64,000 nucleotides of DNA from Galaxea fascicularis (Eukaryota > Cnidaria > Anthozoa > Scleractinia > Euphylliidae). The notes below the pieces were generated by a model. The model was not told the origin of the DNA, did not search any database, and saw only the letters and a program-made list of their open reading frames with translations. The stretch lies in the NCBI GenBank assembly GCA_948470475.1, contig OX419338.1, positions 32,634,382 through 32,698,381 of the forward strand. Direction: 5' to 3'. A program made the translations under genes and the position numbers. The stretch's first letter is position 1. Each line of letters opens with the position of its first letter. This document shows, one piece after another, positions 25,679 through 38,624 of this stretch.

Positions 25679-27898
25679 TAATCCCTAATAACAATAACAA
25701 CTTTTATATAACAACCAAATCAACGCGAGCGCTTTGATTGGTATCAGCTATGGTTTATTGTGCCAGTAAACTCATGGAAATTTCGTGCGTTTTCTGAATT
25801 ATGAAAGCAATACTGAGACCACATTTTTCTATGGTTTAGAGGCATGATAAACCACTTGAGATGTTGGAAGAACACGAGAAGAATTCGTAAATCACGAGCC
25901 GCAGGCGCGTGGTTTATCAGCCTATAAACCATAAAAAAAAAGTGGTCTACTGCTTGAATATAGCGCGGTGCATAAAGTTAACAGCACTTTACAATAAAAA
26001 AAAAACAAAAACAAAATCAGCAAAAACTTTAGACTAAAAAAATATAAATTTATCAATATATAAAACTACTAACAAGAGTGCACGGTCTTAAGGCTTCATG
26101 ATAAACACGCTGTATAATGAAATGCATGTGCTCAGCCATCAAATAATTTTATACATACGGACCTGTTATATAACATCGAGACCCCGGTCGAGCCCTACTT
26201 CCATGATAAGGAAGGCAAACCGGTCTGGCTCTGTAACTCATCTGAATTGGCGTTTGTAATTCTAGGAGGGCGACATCATAGTTTAGCTGACGATATCGTT
26301 CGTGCATAATGACGCGCCTTAGGTAGAACACTTGATCCTTGCTAAGCCTTTCACTTTGGACATGTGCTCCTAATTTCCAGGGAAAAAGGAAACAACAACA
26401 AAAATAATCAATAAACGAACAAACAAAACGAACAGGAAAAAACAGGGGAAGAACTGACTGAAGGAATCGACTGAACGCATACAAGCATGAATTTTGAAAG
26501 TAAATAAGAGAAACAGGCAAACAGATTACTTAAACGAACACTGGGAGTCATGCTATTTCGGTCCGCTGTAAGATGGGGAAAAATGTGTTTATAAATCAGG
26601 AAAAAATGATGAAGCAATACATATATTTACTTAGGACTGTGTTACTGCACTGAGACTAAATACTGTCTTCTTCTGTTACGGATGGAAATGGATGTGTTTT
26701 GAAAATTCTCGCACGTCATCTTGAAGGCATGCCCACCCCCCCCCCCCCCCTCTCCAAAAAAAATTGATATCTTTCTCCTACATTTGAAGGAATGTTTCGG
26801 CATAGGTAAAGATCAAAACATAGCATTTCAGTGAAGTTTGGACCGGAAAACAGCAAAACAAACATCAACGTCCCCTTTAAAACGCAAAACCAAACCGACT
26901 AAACGACTTACCCACAACGACAGTATAGGCTCTGGGATACGGATTCCTTTCAACACAATGTGAAGCAGTCAAGATCCATCGGGCTCCTATGATGGATCCT
27001 CCACAAATGTGGCGTCCATTCACCCGGAGAGAGATCTGCCAGGGCCAGGCGTGGCGCTGTGCATTCTGTCCATTGACGACTCTGGAAGCCATGCGTTCGC
27101 CACAGCCTTTATATAGGGGTGAATTACAACAAACGGCATATTTTCCCAGTTAAATGTCCGTGGTTTATGTGGAAAAAAAATGTTAATAACGGCCTTTAAA
27201 GCATTAAAGTTTTATCCAACTTAGTGTTCAGTTCGAGCGGGGTTGCTGAGTGCTTTTAGGACTCATATTTCACAGTGAGTTTTTGCGTATCTGGGGTATG
27301 AATGCTTGAAAAATACAAAATATATATATATATAATTTAGTTACAGAACCACGACAGCGTTGGATTTGAAAAATGGCATGTAAATAGAATTTTCTCAGGA
27401 TTTGAAAGTTCTACAATGTAGGAAGACTATCTCTAAACTGGGTTGTGTTTAAATCAGTAAGATAATAGAATTTGTGGTGGTCACTGCAATTAAAAAATAT
27501 ATTAAGCTAAACGGTAGGGTATCTAACGAGTAGAAAGAAGAAATTTTGGAAGGTTCAGTTGCAATGATGCAAAACCTATTCTCAGAATTCCAATTACCGT
27601 GTGATAGCTGAATGATTCGCAGGCAGTATCTCGAAGCTCGAGGACTAATTTGACTTTCAAGTGCAATATTAAAGTGAGTGCTGAAAGTAAGTACATAAAC
27701 TAACGCCTAAAGGGAATTTTCGATCTGGAGAGATCGTATTTAGAAAGTATACTCAACTCAATGTAATCAAAAGGGCGCAGGCTTAGTCGAGTCACCAACA
27801 AAATATGGGTATATATGAAAAGAAGACTACTTACTTTGGCTGGGCTTCACTAAAACAGAAAATGCTGCAAGCAAAATAAACATCATTGTGGGTACCAT
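23536..27898 (-). CDS. Gene B': secreted chymotrypsin-like serine protease, right-arm copy
   Basis: Exons in transcript order: 27898-27835, 27106-26912, 26369-26163, 25403-25240, 24001-23848, 23567-23536; every exon length equals its partner in gene B. Signal peptide, histidine (TASHC), aspartate (DVALL) and serine (GDSGG) are intact, so it is a full-length candidate enzyme, not a pseudogene. By reading both copies, I see one amino-acid difference: CNERGRW in B reads CNEGGRW here (exon 5). If the exon 5 donor were not used, this copy would stop soon after while B would run on for about 80 residues. That difference supports the region being intronic. Confidence 0.88.
24010..24232. repeat. ATCA/GTCA tetranucleotide tract
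   Basis: Mirror of the tract at 13484-13710; unit order and counts differ. Confidence 0.9.
25747..25934. mobile_element. MITE-like element in intron 3 of gene B'
   Basis: Mirror of 11810-11996. Next to it (25625-25680) is an AAT-rich microsatellite that is much longer than in the left arm. Confidence 0.6.
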
Positions 27899-29706
27899 CC
27901 TGTCTTAAAGCAAGCTAGAAGATTTGACTAGCTAGCTCGGAAAAAAACCTTTTTCACTACTGCCTTGTAAACAAAGGATAGGACTGGCCCTATACAGCTG
28001 CGTCGTTGTATGAGTATATTTGGAGTTTCGTTTTCATTTCGGAAAAATAATAACAGTGAACTACCTTCGGGCGCACGCTGTTTAAATTTAAAGCCTGCAA
28101 GAAAGTGTCAAATAATAGCTTTAGTTCCAGCTGGGTTTGTCTGACAAGAAACGGTGTGTTGTTTCAGAAGCTCAAAGTCATAAAATGCTGCGAAATGGAT
28201 ATTTCCTTGACTCAAACCCTTTAAGAGTTTTATAGAAGTCCTGCCAACATTCCGGTTTTGCGGTAAATTGCGTTTCTTCAGGCGATGCAGCTGGCCGGGA
28301 AAACTGTCTACCCTGGGTCTGGAATCGTTACCTCTTGTGCGCCTTTCAAAGTTAAGGTACAGTTTAATAGTAACTGAAAGGACAAATGTTCATTTCTAGA
28401 AACACGAGTGAAAAGGAATATTTCCATAGATCCCTTAATTAATCAAAGCCTAACCCTTAAAATTCGTAATACTTCTGAGAAGACTCCTTGTGTTGCTCAA
28501 GTTTTGAATGTATCAGCGCGCAAAGGACTTGGAGTCAGCCCGGGAAATAGGCCGACTTAGACAACACTAAAACGGGAAAGATCGCAAAAGAAGGTGCCAT
28601 GGGTTAAGAATTTCTCCTCACTGATTAATAGTCCCCACTTCTCAAACATAGATGGTCATAATATAACTAGGAACCCTTGAAAATATTTAACCTCCCATAC
28701 CATTAGTGTTCACTCCCCAGGAGGGGTGAAAGCCTGTTTTCAGATCATTTTAAACCAAGAATCAGTTTTAGGCGTGGAACGTAGGGGAAAGAAGGTAGGA
28801 GAAAGAATTTAAATAATTTATCATTATTTGAAAATTGCGGTCAATATGTGGAGACATAGGTAACGACAGTCTTACATGAAAATAGCCCTGTAGAAATTGT
28901 GCCAGTAAGTTTCTGCGTAAAATAGTCAACAGTTGCTCTAAAGTTGCCAAAACTTGGGAACGATGCTGCCAGGATTTTAAAAGGCGTCCTGTCAAAATGA
29001 ACTTTTCCATTCTGCATAACATTTTTAAAGAACATGAGGAGTTTGTTCGTTGTGAACTGATTCATTTGTTTCTCTTCCCTACTGCCATTAATAAAATAAC
29101 ATTATTTTTAACCAGTACTTGGATCGACTTTCTATGTTTTGTTCAGGGAGATAAATGTATCCCCTGCAAATAAACTACTGTCTGAAAAGCTAATGGCGGC
29201 TGTTGATGTGAACATGTAGAACGGGCAGCGATATTCCCCTGTAGTTATTCGCCTCTACATATTACCCTCGATCTGGTTATTCATGCCAAGCCATTGCTTT
29301 TCGTCTATTTTGTGGAATTCGTTCAGTTCTATTCCTTTCTTCGACTTCTCGCTGTGTCACTATCATGTCGCGCTACTTCAACCTTCTTGCTACATTCTCG
29401 CCCACTTTCTCAGTGGACTCCCAGTACTCACAGCTCCGGGTTAATTCTTCTCAATAATTCTGTCACTGTACGTTTCTCCGACATCTAAAGGTAACTACTG
29501 ATGATGCTCATCCAACAGACTTTCAAGGCTTCACAAGACGGCTGAGTTGTAACAGAAAAACTGCATGGAGTGATAAAAAAAATTTTCACTGGAGTTCGAT
29601 TCGCTTGTTCGACATCAACTCAAGTAAAACAATAACCCACAATTATCACAACAGGAGGCAAACTCAGAGCATGACAATGTTGCTTTCCGCAAGTTTTCAC
29701 ATAATT

Positions 29707-30230
29707 TTTCAATTCACTGCTGGCTGTATTCATTTGAATGGAGCAGCCACTGTTGACCAGGGCTTAACTGTACCAGGGGTCAGAGAGACATTTTTCCAGA
29801 GGGCGTCATTTTAGCAGCCGGAGTAAACTTACCGCTCAATAGTCAACCGTTAATTCCGAAAGGACCCTACTGGCTAGTAGCTGATTAGAGAATCCACTTG
29901 CCCTTGAATTATTTTTAATTATTATTTATTTTTTTATTATGGAATTGCTGTTTTGAATTGGAGTCATTTGAGTGGTTTTTGTAAAGTTTTGCTGTGTGTG
30001 TGTGTGTGTGCTGTGATTTGAGGTCAGTCAGTCAGTCAGTCAGTCGCTGAGAGCTGACGGTCAGTTTATATTATTTTATTGCCATATCCATGACTCACAA
30101 GAAAATTATTAGCCGACTGTACAGTAGCTCAGTGAGCCCAGTGAAATGACCGAAGGAATTAGACAGAGATTAAATTATTGAAAAATTAAAAAAATTATCC
30201 TGGCCATGGAGGAAATCAAATTGAGGCTGT
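29707..30230. other. Non-coding right flank of the palindrome
   Basis: A short GT run (about 29993-30010) and a GTCA run (30023-30045) lie just outside the arm. No gene was recognised. Confidence 0.45.
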
Positions 30231-30242
30231 ACTATTGATGTG

Positions 30243-30612
30243 AAAAGAGCCTTTGTCAATGACACAAGAGTTGTCGAAATCTATGCGATGGTCGAATGAC
30301 CAAGCATGTTTCGCAATATTTGAACCATTAGCAAATGTTTTTACATTCCTGATATGTTCTTTCTTCCGAGTATCAAAACAACGGCCGGTTTCACCAATAT
30401 AACACCAATCACAGTCAGCACAGGTTCAAATATTGCGAAACATGCTTGGTCATTCGACCATCGCATAGATTTCGACAACTCTTGTGTCATTGACAAAGGC
30501 TCTTTTCGCGTTAGAAAAACCCTGGAGGCTTGGCATACCTCTGCCACCAAGCATGCCGACAATAACTCTAAGCCGATTCCAGACCAGTATTGTATTCTTT
30601 TTAAACAATAGT
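30243..30612. mobile_element. Penelope-like GIY-YIG fragment folded back on itself
   Basis: On the minus strand from 30422 down, the frame reads CDWCYIGETGRCFDTRKKEH, a GIY-YIG nuclease core, and continues into the arm at 30326-30243. On the plus strand from 30423 the same downstream part is repeated (IAKHAWSFDHRIDFDNSC) and runs on to a stop at 30609-30611. The two 84-bp arms (30243-30326 and 30423-30506) appear identical in reverse complement, around a 96-bp loop. Confidence 0.75.
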
Positions 30613-32480
30613 CACCAATTTACACGTTTTATATTTTTCTTTTGTTTTTCCTTACTATTTTATCTCGCCTTTTTTGTATATATTTCACCATTTCGCATTT
30701 CAATTTTATCCGTCGAAGGCTGTAGATTGACAGTCGAAAGCTCATGTTATTTTTAAATATTTTAGCCAGCGAACGTCTTTTACCTTTTAATATGTCTTAT
30801 CCTGGCTACGCTTCAATTTTTAATCTTATTTGGAGATATTGCTATAAATGAGCTTAACCATTGGTTACATTTTCCAAATTCTGAAAAGCTAGCATTAGCC
30901 TTATTTGTTTGATGGGTATCTGAGACTCATTGTTAAAAAAAAGACTGAACAGAAATTTTAAGTCTACATAGGCCCTGGACCAAAAGATGCTGATGATAAG
31001 TTCATGTATATTTACATTTAGCATATACCACACAATTGAATAGTCACACGTTCTGATTGGTTAACTAGGAGGTTATTAGCTAAGAACTATTCACCTCCAA
31101 GCTGCTGAAGAGAAACTAAACCACCTCCTGTTTTAGATTCCAAAGAGGAAATTGTTTGAACAAAAATTGTTTATTCAGCTAGTGTGTTTATATACTAAAA
31201 CAATAATCATTCACCTCAATGTCAGTGAAAGCCATGGATATTTACCTCACTGCTTCATGGTTCAGTAAATATCCACCACTATTCACTTCCACTTTGGTGA
31301 ATAATTATTATTAAATAGATACAACACATTCTGGCATACATGCTTTGATTTGGTTCCTTTCAGATTTCACTCTCCTGACTGTGTTGTTGTTGTTTTTTTT
31401 TCCTAGGGGACAAGAGTCTGAACACTGTTAATGTGACAAACAATAGGTTCTGCTGTGATCTGCTGTTTTCATGCTTAACCGGTAGTGCCTGGGAACCAGT
31501 ACAAAATGGTGATGTGTTCACACACTGGGCATCTGATATGTACAGTGTAACTGTATGGATTTACCATGTTTTGCTCTGACAGATGCCATTTTACATGTAA
31601 ATCATGAGCATAACAAGTACAGTAGCTGATAAAGCAGTGTATTGAGGGTTAAGTACCTCTGAAACAACAAAACAGCATATGCTCAGGGAGCCAGTGCTTA
31701 TGAAAGTGCCCAAGAATGCATTCTTAGGCACTATTGACTATTCTAGTGACTGTTATGACGTAATCAAAAAATATGAAACAAAATTTCAAAACAGAAAATA
31801 GGAAACCACAACTTATGTATAGAAACTGGTAGACATGTTCCCAGAGAACAAAGATGCTGCCGTGCTGTGTATCAGCAGAGGATGAGGATGAATTTCACTT
31901 CCTTTTTGCCTGTGCTTCTTATTCAGACTTTAGAGCCATTATTTAGCTAACTAAACGAATGTTTTTCCTGAACTTGTAGACAAGTAGGCCATTTTAATTT
32001 GGAAGCTTCAGAGAGGCAAAACTAACAATCAGCATGCACTGTATAGTTCGATTTCTTTTCCATATGTGATTTGTTTACATTTTTTTTTTTTATTATAATT
32101 TTGGCAATACCATGTATGGGTAGTATAATGTTAACAAACATTGCAGTTGTTGACTAAGTGTGAACAGAGACATAATTATGAAGACTTTTTAATTTCATTT
32201 CCATGTACACTGTATAACATTTAAGACGTTGGTGTTCCTAAAACAGTAATAATATTTCGCTCTCAGTAGTTTCATCTCAAGTGACATTTTTCTGTTTACC
32301 TCTACATGTAAATTTTAGAATTTGTAATGTAGATATTTTTTTTATACAATGTATACAGTGTATTTATTACTTGCAATAAATTTGCAGACTTAATTTGAAC
32401 TTCTGGGATATTACATTGTGTATTTTGGTGTGATTCATTTGAGAGCATTTCACTAACATTCTATGCAATGTTCTGTTTTT
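30613..32480. other. Intergenic AT-rich region, no gene recognised
   Basis: No domain-bearing frame. The sequence is AT-rich with repeated CATGTA-type motifs. Confidence 0.4.
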
Positions 32481-32489
32481 TTTTTACAG

Positions 32490-33155
32490 ATAATGTATTG
32501 AGATTTTATGCTATGTATTCCTGGGAGTGCATTCTTTTTTTACAAGATAAATTTACAGAGATTTGTGGTCAATTTACATAGATTTAGGGCAGCAAAATAT
32601 ATACATTTTACAAGCTTTTTATTAACTTTTCTTGAACATTTTGAGAGTTTTTTTGTTTACATTTTACAAACATTTCATGCAGTTCCTTTCACTCACTTTT
32701 TACAGGAAAAATATAGAGATTTCATGTTAAGATTTACAGAGATTCTGTGTGTTTTTTTGTTAAGATTTTACAAACATTTCATGTAGTTATTTTGACTCGC
32801 TTTTTACAGAGAAAATACGGAGATTTCGTGTTAAAAAGATTTACAGACATTTTTTCTCGTGTTATTTTTACAGAGAAAGTACAGAGATTTTACAGAGATT
32901 TGTTGTCTATTGCATAAAATCTCTGTAAATTTTACACAAAATTTACAAGAAAAATAGGAACATTTCATACACATTTTATGCGATCTTAGTGCAGAAAATG
33001 TGATGAAATTTACAGTCTTTTTACAGAGTTACAAAATCTCTGTGAATGCGCGCATTTACAGAGTTCGTAATTTACAAAGAAAACATAGACATTTTACAGA
33101 TATTTAACTAACTTTGGTGAAGTCTGTGAACGGGTCAAGTTTTCCAGTGAAAACG
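32490..33155. mobile_element. Third copy of the CACTGGAAAA / TTTACAGA repeat family
   Basis: Dense in TTTACAGAGATTT and ACAAACATTTCATG motifs, it ends TTTTCCAGTG near 33150 like the outer end of the block at 21840. The flanking sequence is unrelated to the palindrome, so this is an independent dispersed copy, lacking the 35-bp GGGGCATCA array. Confidence 0.55.
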
Positions 33156-33659
33156 TCATTCCAAAACATATAACTTCTCTTTTTCGTTTTCTCTTTCGTG
33201 ACCATGCTTATTTGTTTAACTTGGAAAATGCTGACGAACTGTCCAGGGCCTTAATTACTGTGAACAGTGTTAGAGTATGAATAACAAAAGAAACATTTCC
33301 TGTCATGCGCTCACGTTCTCGAAATAACTTAAAATATGGTGACGTTTAATTCACGTTGTTGTTCTGCAGAGGACGACAAAGAAATGTACCAAAATGTAAA
33401 GCGCATGTGCGGGCGATTCTTTGTGCTTATTAAACCCATTGTTTTGTGCCGTTTTCATTGCGTATTGGGCCTCCTAATGATTACGCGTGTTGAGTAGGCT
33501 AGGGTTCCCACTAACGTTTGCGGCGCAAACAAAGAAGGTATAAGAGTGAATAAGACCACAATAAATTCAACCTCTGAAGATTATTTTTTTATCATTTCAA
33601 CCTAATGTTTCCTTTAATGACATTACATGTCGTTCATTCTCCTTTTAGAGAGCTTTAAC

Positions 33660-33691
33660 TGTCAAAATAATAATAATAATAATAATAATAA
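33660..33691. repeat. AAT microsatellite
   Basis: A run of about nine AAT units (33664-33691), some 170 bp upstream of the gene D start. Confidence 0.9.
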
Positions 33692-33861
33692 AACATGCCA
33701 TGGTCACAAAAAACGAAAGTGTCGACGCTGTGTTTGCTTAAATGATTGCAAGCGTGGTAGCATTTTAACAGCTGTCTTCAACTGTGATGCGAAATTGACA
33801 ACCGCATAAGGAAACCAGTTTTCAGTGTTCTGTGAATCACCATTGCTTTGCGGAAACAAGA

Positions 33862-36800
33862 ATGAAGATTTATCTTTTTATTCTCCTGTTAATTACGTTG
33901 TCATTTGTAAGTGCCAGCCTGGCTGAAGAAGAAGGTAAGACCCCAGTCATTATTTTGGTCGGAAGTGCTTAATTCATCGTAGGTTAAAAATAACTTTTCA
34001 TGTAGAAAGCTTCAAGCCCAACTAATATTCCCTTTACTTTCTCATTAGGTGCCAGGGAAAATCTTCCAGCCGCTTTTCCTTACTAAGGGTGGTTATAGTA
34101 TTCAAAATTCAGGCCAGAGGAAGGTTCCCAGACACTTGGTTGTAACCATCGCCTTTAAAACTTGTCACACTAATAACTAAGCATTAATATCCGTCATGGT
34201 TTTTGGTTTTGAGTTGTACGCATGTTCTCTTGATTTTTAAAAGGAAAATTTCATTTGCGTAAACTTCTGGCCGCTGAGACCAGGCAAGGCTTGTTAAAAA
34301 AAATGTCACATAAAAGAGATTTCTTCTTTTCCCTCTGTTGTTGGGCGAATAAAACTAGTTTTGCTAATTCAGACCTCGTCACTGAGTTATGTCGGAGAGA
34401 CCCAACAAGAGCGCCTTTTGAAGTAGGTAGCTTGACAACCAGAGGATATGTGTTCAAATATGCTGAGTGCACGAGTTTATCGAAACTTATATGAGAACTT
34501 TTAACAAGGGCCATTCAGAAGTAAAGAATGTTCAACGGTTGCTATTTCACATCCTTCCTTAGGAAGATAGTTGATCTGGCATTCAGCACAACTTTGCCGT
34601 TGTATTGTATTCCATACATCACCTTAACAGAATTATGTAAACTGACATATTGCCACGGGTCAAGCTGTGTTTAGTTACAGGAAAAAAAAACGACATTTTC
34701 ATGACGGAGCCCCTGCAGGTGCAAGTGGCCTTTACACCGGAATTGAAATGCAATGATTGCCAATTTCTCTGTTGTTCAGCTCTGAAAATATACTAAGACA
34801 ATTATTCGCCTCCACTCTTAGGACAAATTGACGCTAAATTGTTGAAAATGATTACTAGATTCCAAAATTTGGGTAAAAATAAAACGTCAAAATATTTCTT
34901 CAGAGTACAAAATATTGGATATCCCAGGCGCCGCCATTGTGGATTCCTTGACGTCACTTGGTTGTAGCTAACGTCAGGAAGTCAATGAAGCAAAAAATCT
35001 TTTGTGTTAAACAACTGTTGCAACCAATTTACGCCATAAAATCCTAAATGGCGGCTCCCGGAAAATTTAAGAGCGAAAATAGACTCTTATGACACCTAAT
35101 TTTCTGTAGACTGAAAAGATCGATATTTCCATGTTTTCAATATCTAGTAATTCGTTAGCGTCAATTTGTCGTACTAGTGGGGGTTCCCTTTAAATATAAT
35201 CTTTCGAATTCGGGACTGTGTGTAGTAATATGTTTGTTCTTCTTATCTGACCTGACTACGCACAGCAAGTAATCCTCTTATGAGGGTTTGCTGTATCGGT
35301 AAATAAATAATAGCGGCTGGTTATTTTAGAATGATAGAGCGATTTTCAGTTGAGTATCGTAAAACTAAAACAAAAGTTACTCACTTTATTCACCCTGTAC
35401 TCAACTACACATACACAATAGAAAGAAGACAATATTTATCTATACCCAATAAAGCCTGGAGCTGAAACAATCCTAAGATTTTCTAGCCAGTTCTCCAGAT
35501 TTTAAAGTTGTAAAGAATTGAGATAAGAATCCATTTTCATGGAAGCAGTTTTAAAAGTACAATGCAATACGAGAGAAAGAGTATATGCTTTAGTTATCTT
35601 TGACTATGTTGTTCTGACATTATTCAGATTGTCTGACTTTCGTTCTAATGCCGGTTCTATTGCTTCTTTTAAAAGATTCTTAATCTCTTCTGGTGTAATA
35701 ACCATCTTTGCGCCATTTTGGACGGAAGCCCGTTTAAACCCGACCGACCACCACCACGGCATTTGCATAATTACAGTCAAGAAGCCGGCGCCAAACGCAA
35801 TAAAATGAGCGCATGCTAGTCACGGTTCGTTTGGTTGACACCGAAGTGGCGCGAGCTGTCTCAACCAATCACAAAACGAGTTAAAGCAAAACTAAAGCAG
35901 ACGAGAATTACTCTAGGCACTCAATTAAAAACTAGCCTAAGATGCTCTAAGTGCGAGATTGCTCTTGCTCCAATGGTTACCACCCATATCAGCTCTTACA
36001 TCGCTGAACTTTCAACGATTCTTTCAGTTTTTTATTTTATTTTTTCGCAAGTTGCATATGCATATCGTTGACTTCAAATTAAGCTCCAAATTCTTGTGTG
36101 CCGAAAGCGATGGCATTTCAGAGTTCACCGTAGAAAGGAAAAAGCTTTGCGGGTCTAAACTAATTGAAGCAGTCAGTTGTATGAATGAGTTACGACATTC
36201 ACCAACAAATGCTTAATCTTGCAGGTATCGAGCAAGGGTCTCCACGAATTGAACGGAGCCCAGGTTGGTTGATCATTGAGATGGAAATGTGTAAATTAAA
36301 GATGAAAGAGTTTTAAATACGCTTTGATTGTTGTTCATCTCTTTATCCCTCCTCTCTCCCCCCTCGGTGGAAATATATATTCTCTCTCTCTCTCTCTCTC
36401 TCTCCCCCCCCCACCCCACCCCCACCGTCCCCTCTCGTTCCTTCCCTCCCTGACTCCTTCAATCATAACTAAGGGATGTGGACCACTAGACAAAGTAATG
36501 GAGTGGTGCACGGTATTTTTCTCTAGCTTCTTTCTTCGTTCCATGATTTTCTTTTCTTTTCTTTTTACCTTGCATGAGCCTTTTTTTGGAGGGGGGTTGG
36601 GGGGGGGGGGGGAAGGGGAGGCTTTCTAATGGCCCATTTCGAACTGATTGGATGACGGATGACTGACTCACCGACTGACTGACAATTGATTGATTGATTG
36701 ATTGATTTGTTAATTGCTTTATATTTTTTTGAGTGCAGTTTATTGCGAAAAAAAAAGCTCTTACCTCAACCACAAAAAATCCTGAGCCTCAAAGTTTTTG

Positions 36801-37064
36801 ATATTTCAGGGCCTTTTATTTTAGTGGTTACATCCTCTAACTTCGATCTGAATGTCTCTCCTTTGATCTTGCTGTTAATTGACGTTGGCATATAATCACT
36901 GAAATAGATTTTTTTTTTTGGTTCAAGATTTGAATTTATGACACCTTGATTTCTCTTTTGGTACAGGATGTGAAGACGGTTACACCAACTGCCAGAATCT
37001 TGCAGGAATGTGTTATTATAGTCATGTTAATCAGATGTGTCGACGCACTTGCAACATGTGTTAG
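33862..37064 (+). CDS. Gene D: small secreted ShKT-domain peptide
   Basis: Three predicted exons, 33862-33934, 36225-36263 and 36967-37064; 210 nt, 69 residues, all junctions phase 1 with GT-AG sites. Exon 1 begins MKIYLFILLLITLSFVSAS, a clear signal peptide, followed by an acidic run. Exon 2 is a 13-residue linker (the least certain exon; it can be skipped without changing frame). Exon 3 holds six cysteines spaced C-x6-C-x6-C-x8-C-x3-C-x2-C and then a stop, the ShKT pattern. The family covers potassium-channel-blocking peptides of anemones and also many non-toxic secreted proteins; nothing here decides between them. It lacks the lysine-tyrosine pair of channel blockers at the usual place. 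A polyadenylation signal lies at 37712, perhaps after a 3'-UTR intron (37068-37599). Confidence 0.75.
34000..36220. other. Large intron 1 of gene D
   Basis: No internal exon was supported. The mirrored open frames at 34251-34514 on both strands have no domain. Read as intron with intergenic-like composition. Confidence 0.45.
36378..36432. repeat. CT microsatellite and C-rich tract in intron 2 of gene D
   Basis: TC dinucleotides followed by C runs. Frames here are low complexity. Confidence 0.85.
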
Positions 37065-37711
37065 AAGGTACTCGTAAAAATAACAGGCATCTAACCACCC
37101 TGAGTGATGTACACCTGAAACTGAAGCATGTTAAAGAGAGGTCACATTCAGACAGCGCCAATGTTGTAGACTTGTAGATGAAAGATTGTTAATGTATTTA
37201 TAGAATGAAACTTCTTGCAAATCTTTGTTTTTTTGTATTGCTTTTTGTATTTTTTCGCTCTGCTGGTACTCAGTATCGACATCGCACCGGTTTACTATCT
37301 GAAGGCCAGGAACAGAATAGAAATATGAAAACTGTATTAGCTGCCATCATAAGCCCCGCGGACATTTTACTATGTTAGCAAACTAAAACCCTGGCGCATA
37401 ATTGTTAATGGCTATTTTGGTAGCTAAAAGTTTGTATAATGAGTTTAGATGCATATGTTTAGCTTTACATCCCAGCTCGTTAACATTGAATTACATGAGC
37501 CCAGCCACAGTTCTTTAATTGGTATTCCCTAAAAGGTGACGAAAACACAGACAATTTTCTTAGGTTTAATCTTGTTCTTTGGTTTTCGTTTCATACAGGA
37601 TCGAGATATCAACTGCCTCACAGCAGCATACAACATGAAGCAATCAAATGATGCTTATAATCAAAATTGAAAAAATTACTTATTGATGTCATTGTATCGA
37701 AGGAAAAGTGA

Positions 37712-37717
37712 AATAAA
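37712..37717 (+). terminator. Candidate polyadenylation signal of gene D
   Basis: AATAAA in AAATAAATAAATAAG, 648 bp after the stop. An intervening acceptor (CATACAG at 37593-37599) suggests a spliced 3' UTR. Confidence 0.4.
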
Positions 37718-38624
37718 TAAATAAGCGTGGCTGCGTATTGTACATGTGCCAAGGAACTATTATTATTAAACCTCAAAGTAGTCGCAGATTGCTACTTCAG
37801 GGATTCGAGAGGCTAGGTTAGACCGTTGAATAGTGATGTGCTCTTGACAAAACAGTAAAACATATCTCATTGCTTCAGTCCCGTTTTTGTAAATAAAAGA
37901 GGCTCAGACCACTTTCAGCTCAGTAAAAACTGTGCTACCAATTTATCAAAGTAGGTCAGTATAAAGCAAAGCCTCACAGCATGCATGAAACGGACATAGG
38001 GACACTCTCTTTTTATTCATTTGCATTTCTTCGATGTTCTTGACATTGGCAACCACCTTGCAAAGTTTCAAATAAAATCTATTCCGACTTTTATTTCTGG
38101 GGATGACCTTACCTTAGGTTCGGCAAACCCAGGAATAGCCAAAATAAAGATTTTAATATAAATAGGAATTCAACCCGAAAAAAGAAAATATTCTAACGTT
38201 TGCTCAGCTTCCTCAAGTTAAATATTTGAAAGTTTCGACACCTTTATCCTTAGAACATAAAAATAAATGTGATTGGCAAGTCGTGATATTCAGTATGACT
38301 GAAATAATTTGTTTCAGCTTAATGAGAAGTCAAGTCACGTTCAATCAGCCTTACCCCTTGTTGAGTTGTCAAGCACGAGTAACCGACGGCATGCGCATGC
38401 ATCAATAAAGTTAAAAAGCGAAACAAAAGGTACCCGCACAAAAGATATGCAAGACCATGCCTTATTCGAGGTCATCCACTCATCCGACACAATGGTATAA
38501 GAATTCAAAAGTTGACGACTTTCATTCAATAAATAGCCAAGAGTCAGAATCAATCAAGAACATTAAAAAGCCGATTAAACATAAGACAAGCAAGTTGCGT
38601 TTGCATTCAATGGAAACGAAATAA

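Larger units (their letters stand above)
18774..29706. repeat. Right arm of the 21.6-kb inverted repeat
   Basis: Reverse complement of 8139-18180. It is longer mostly because its 20-bp satellite is larger. It contains gene B' on the minus strand. The match stops at 29706 in the middle of otherwise ordinary sequence. Confidence 0.95.

Noticed and set aside
36335..36544. Arg-Glu-rich frame
   Set aside because: CT microsatellite in an intron of gene D.
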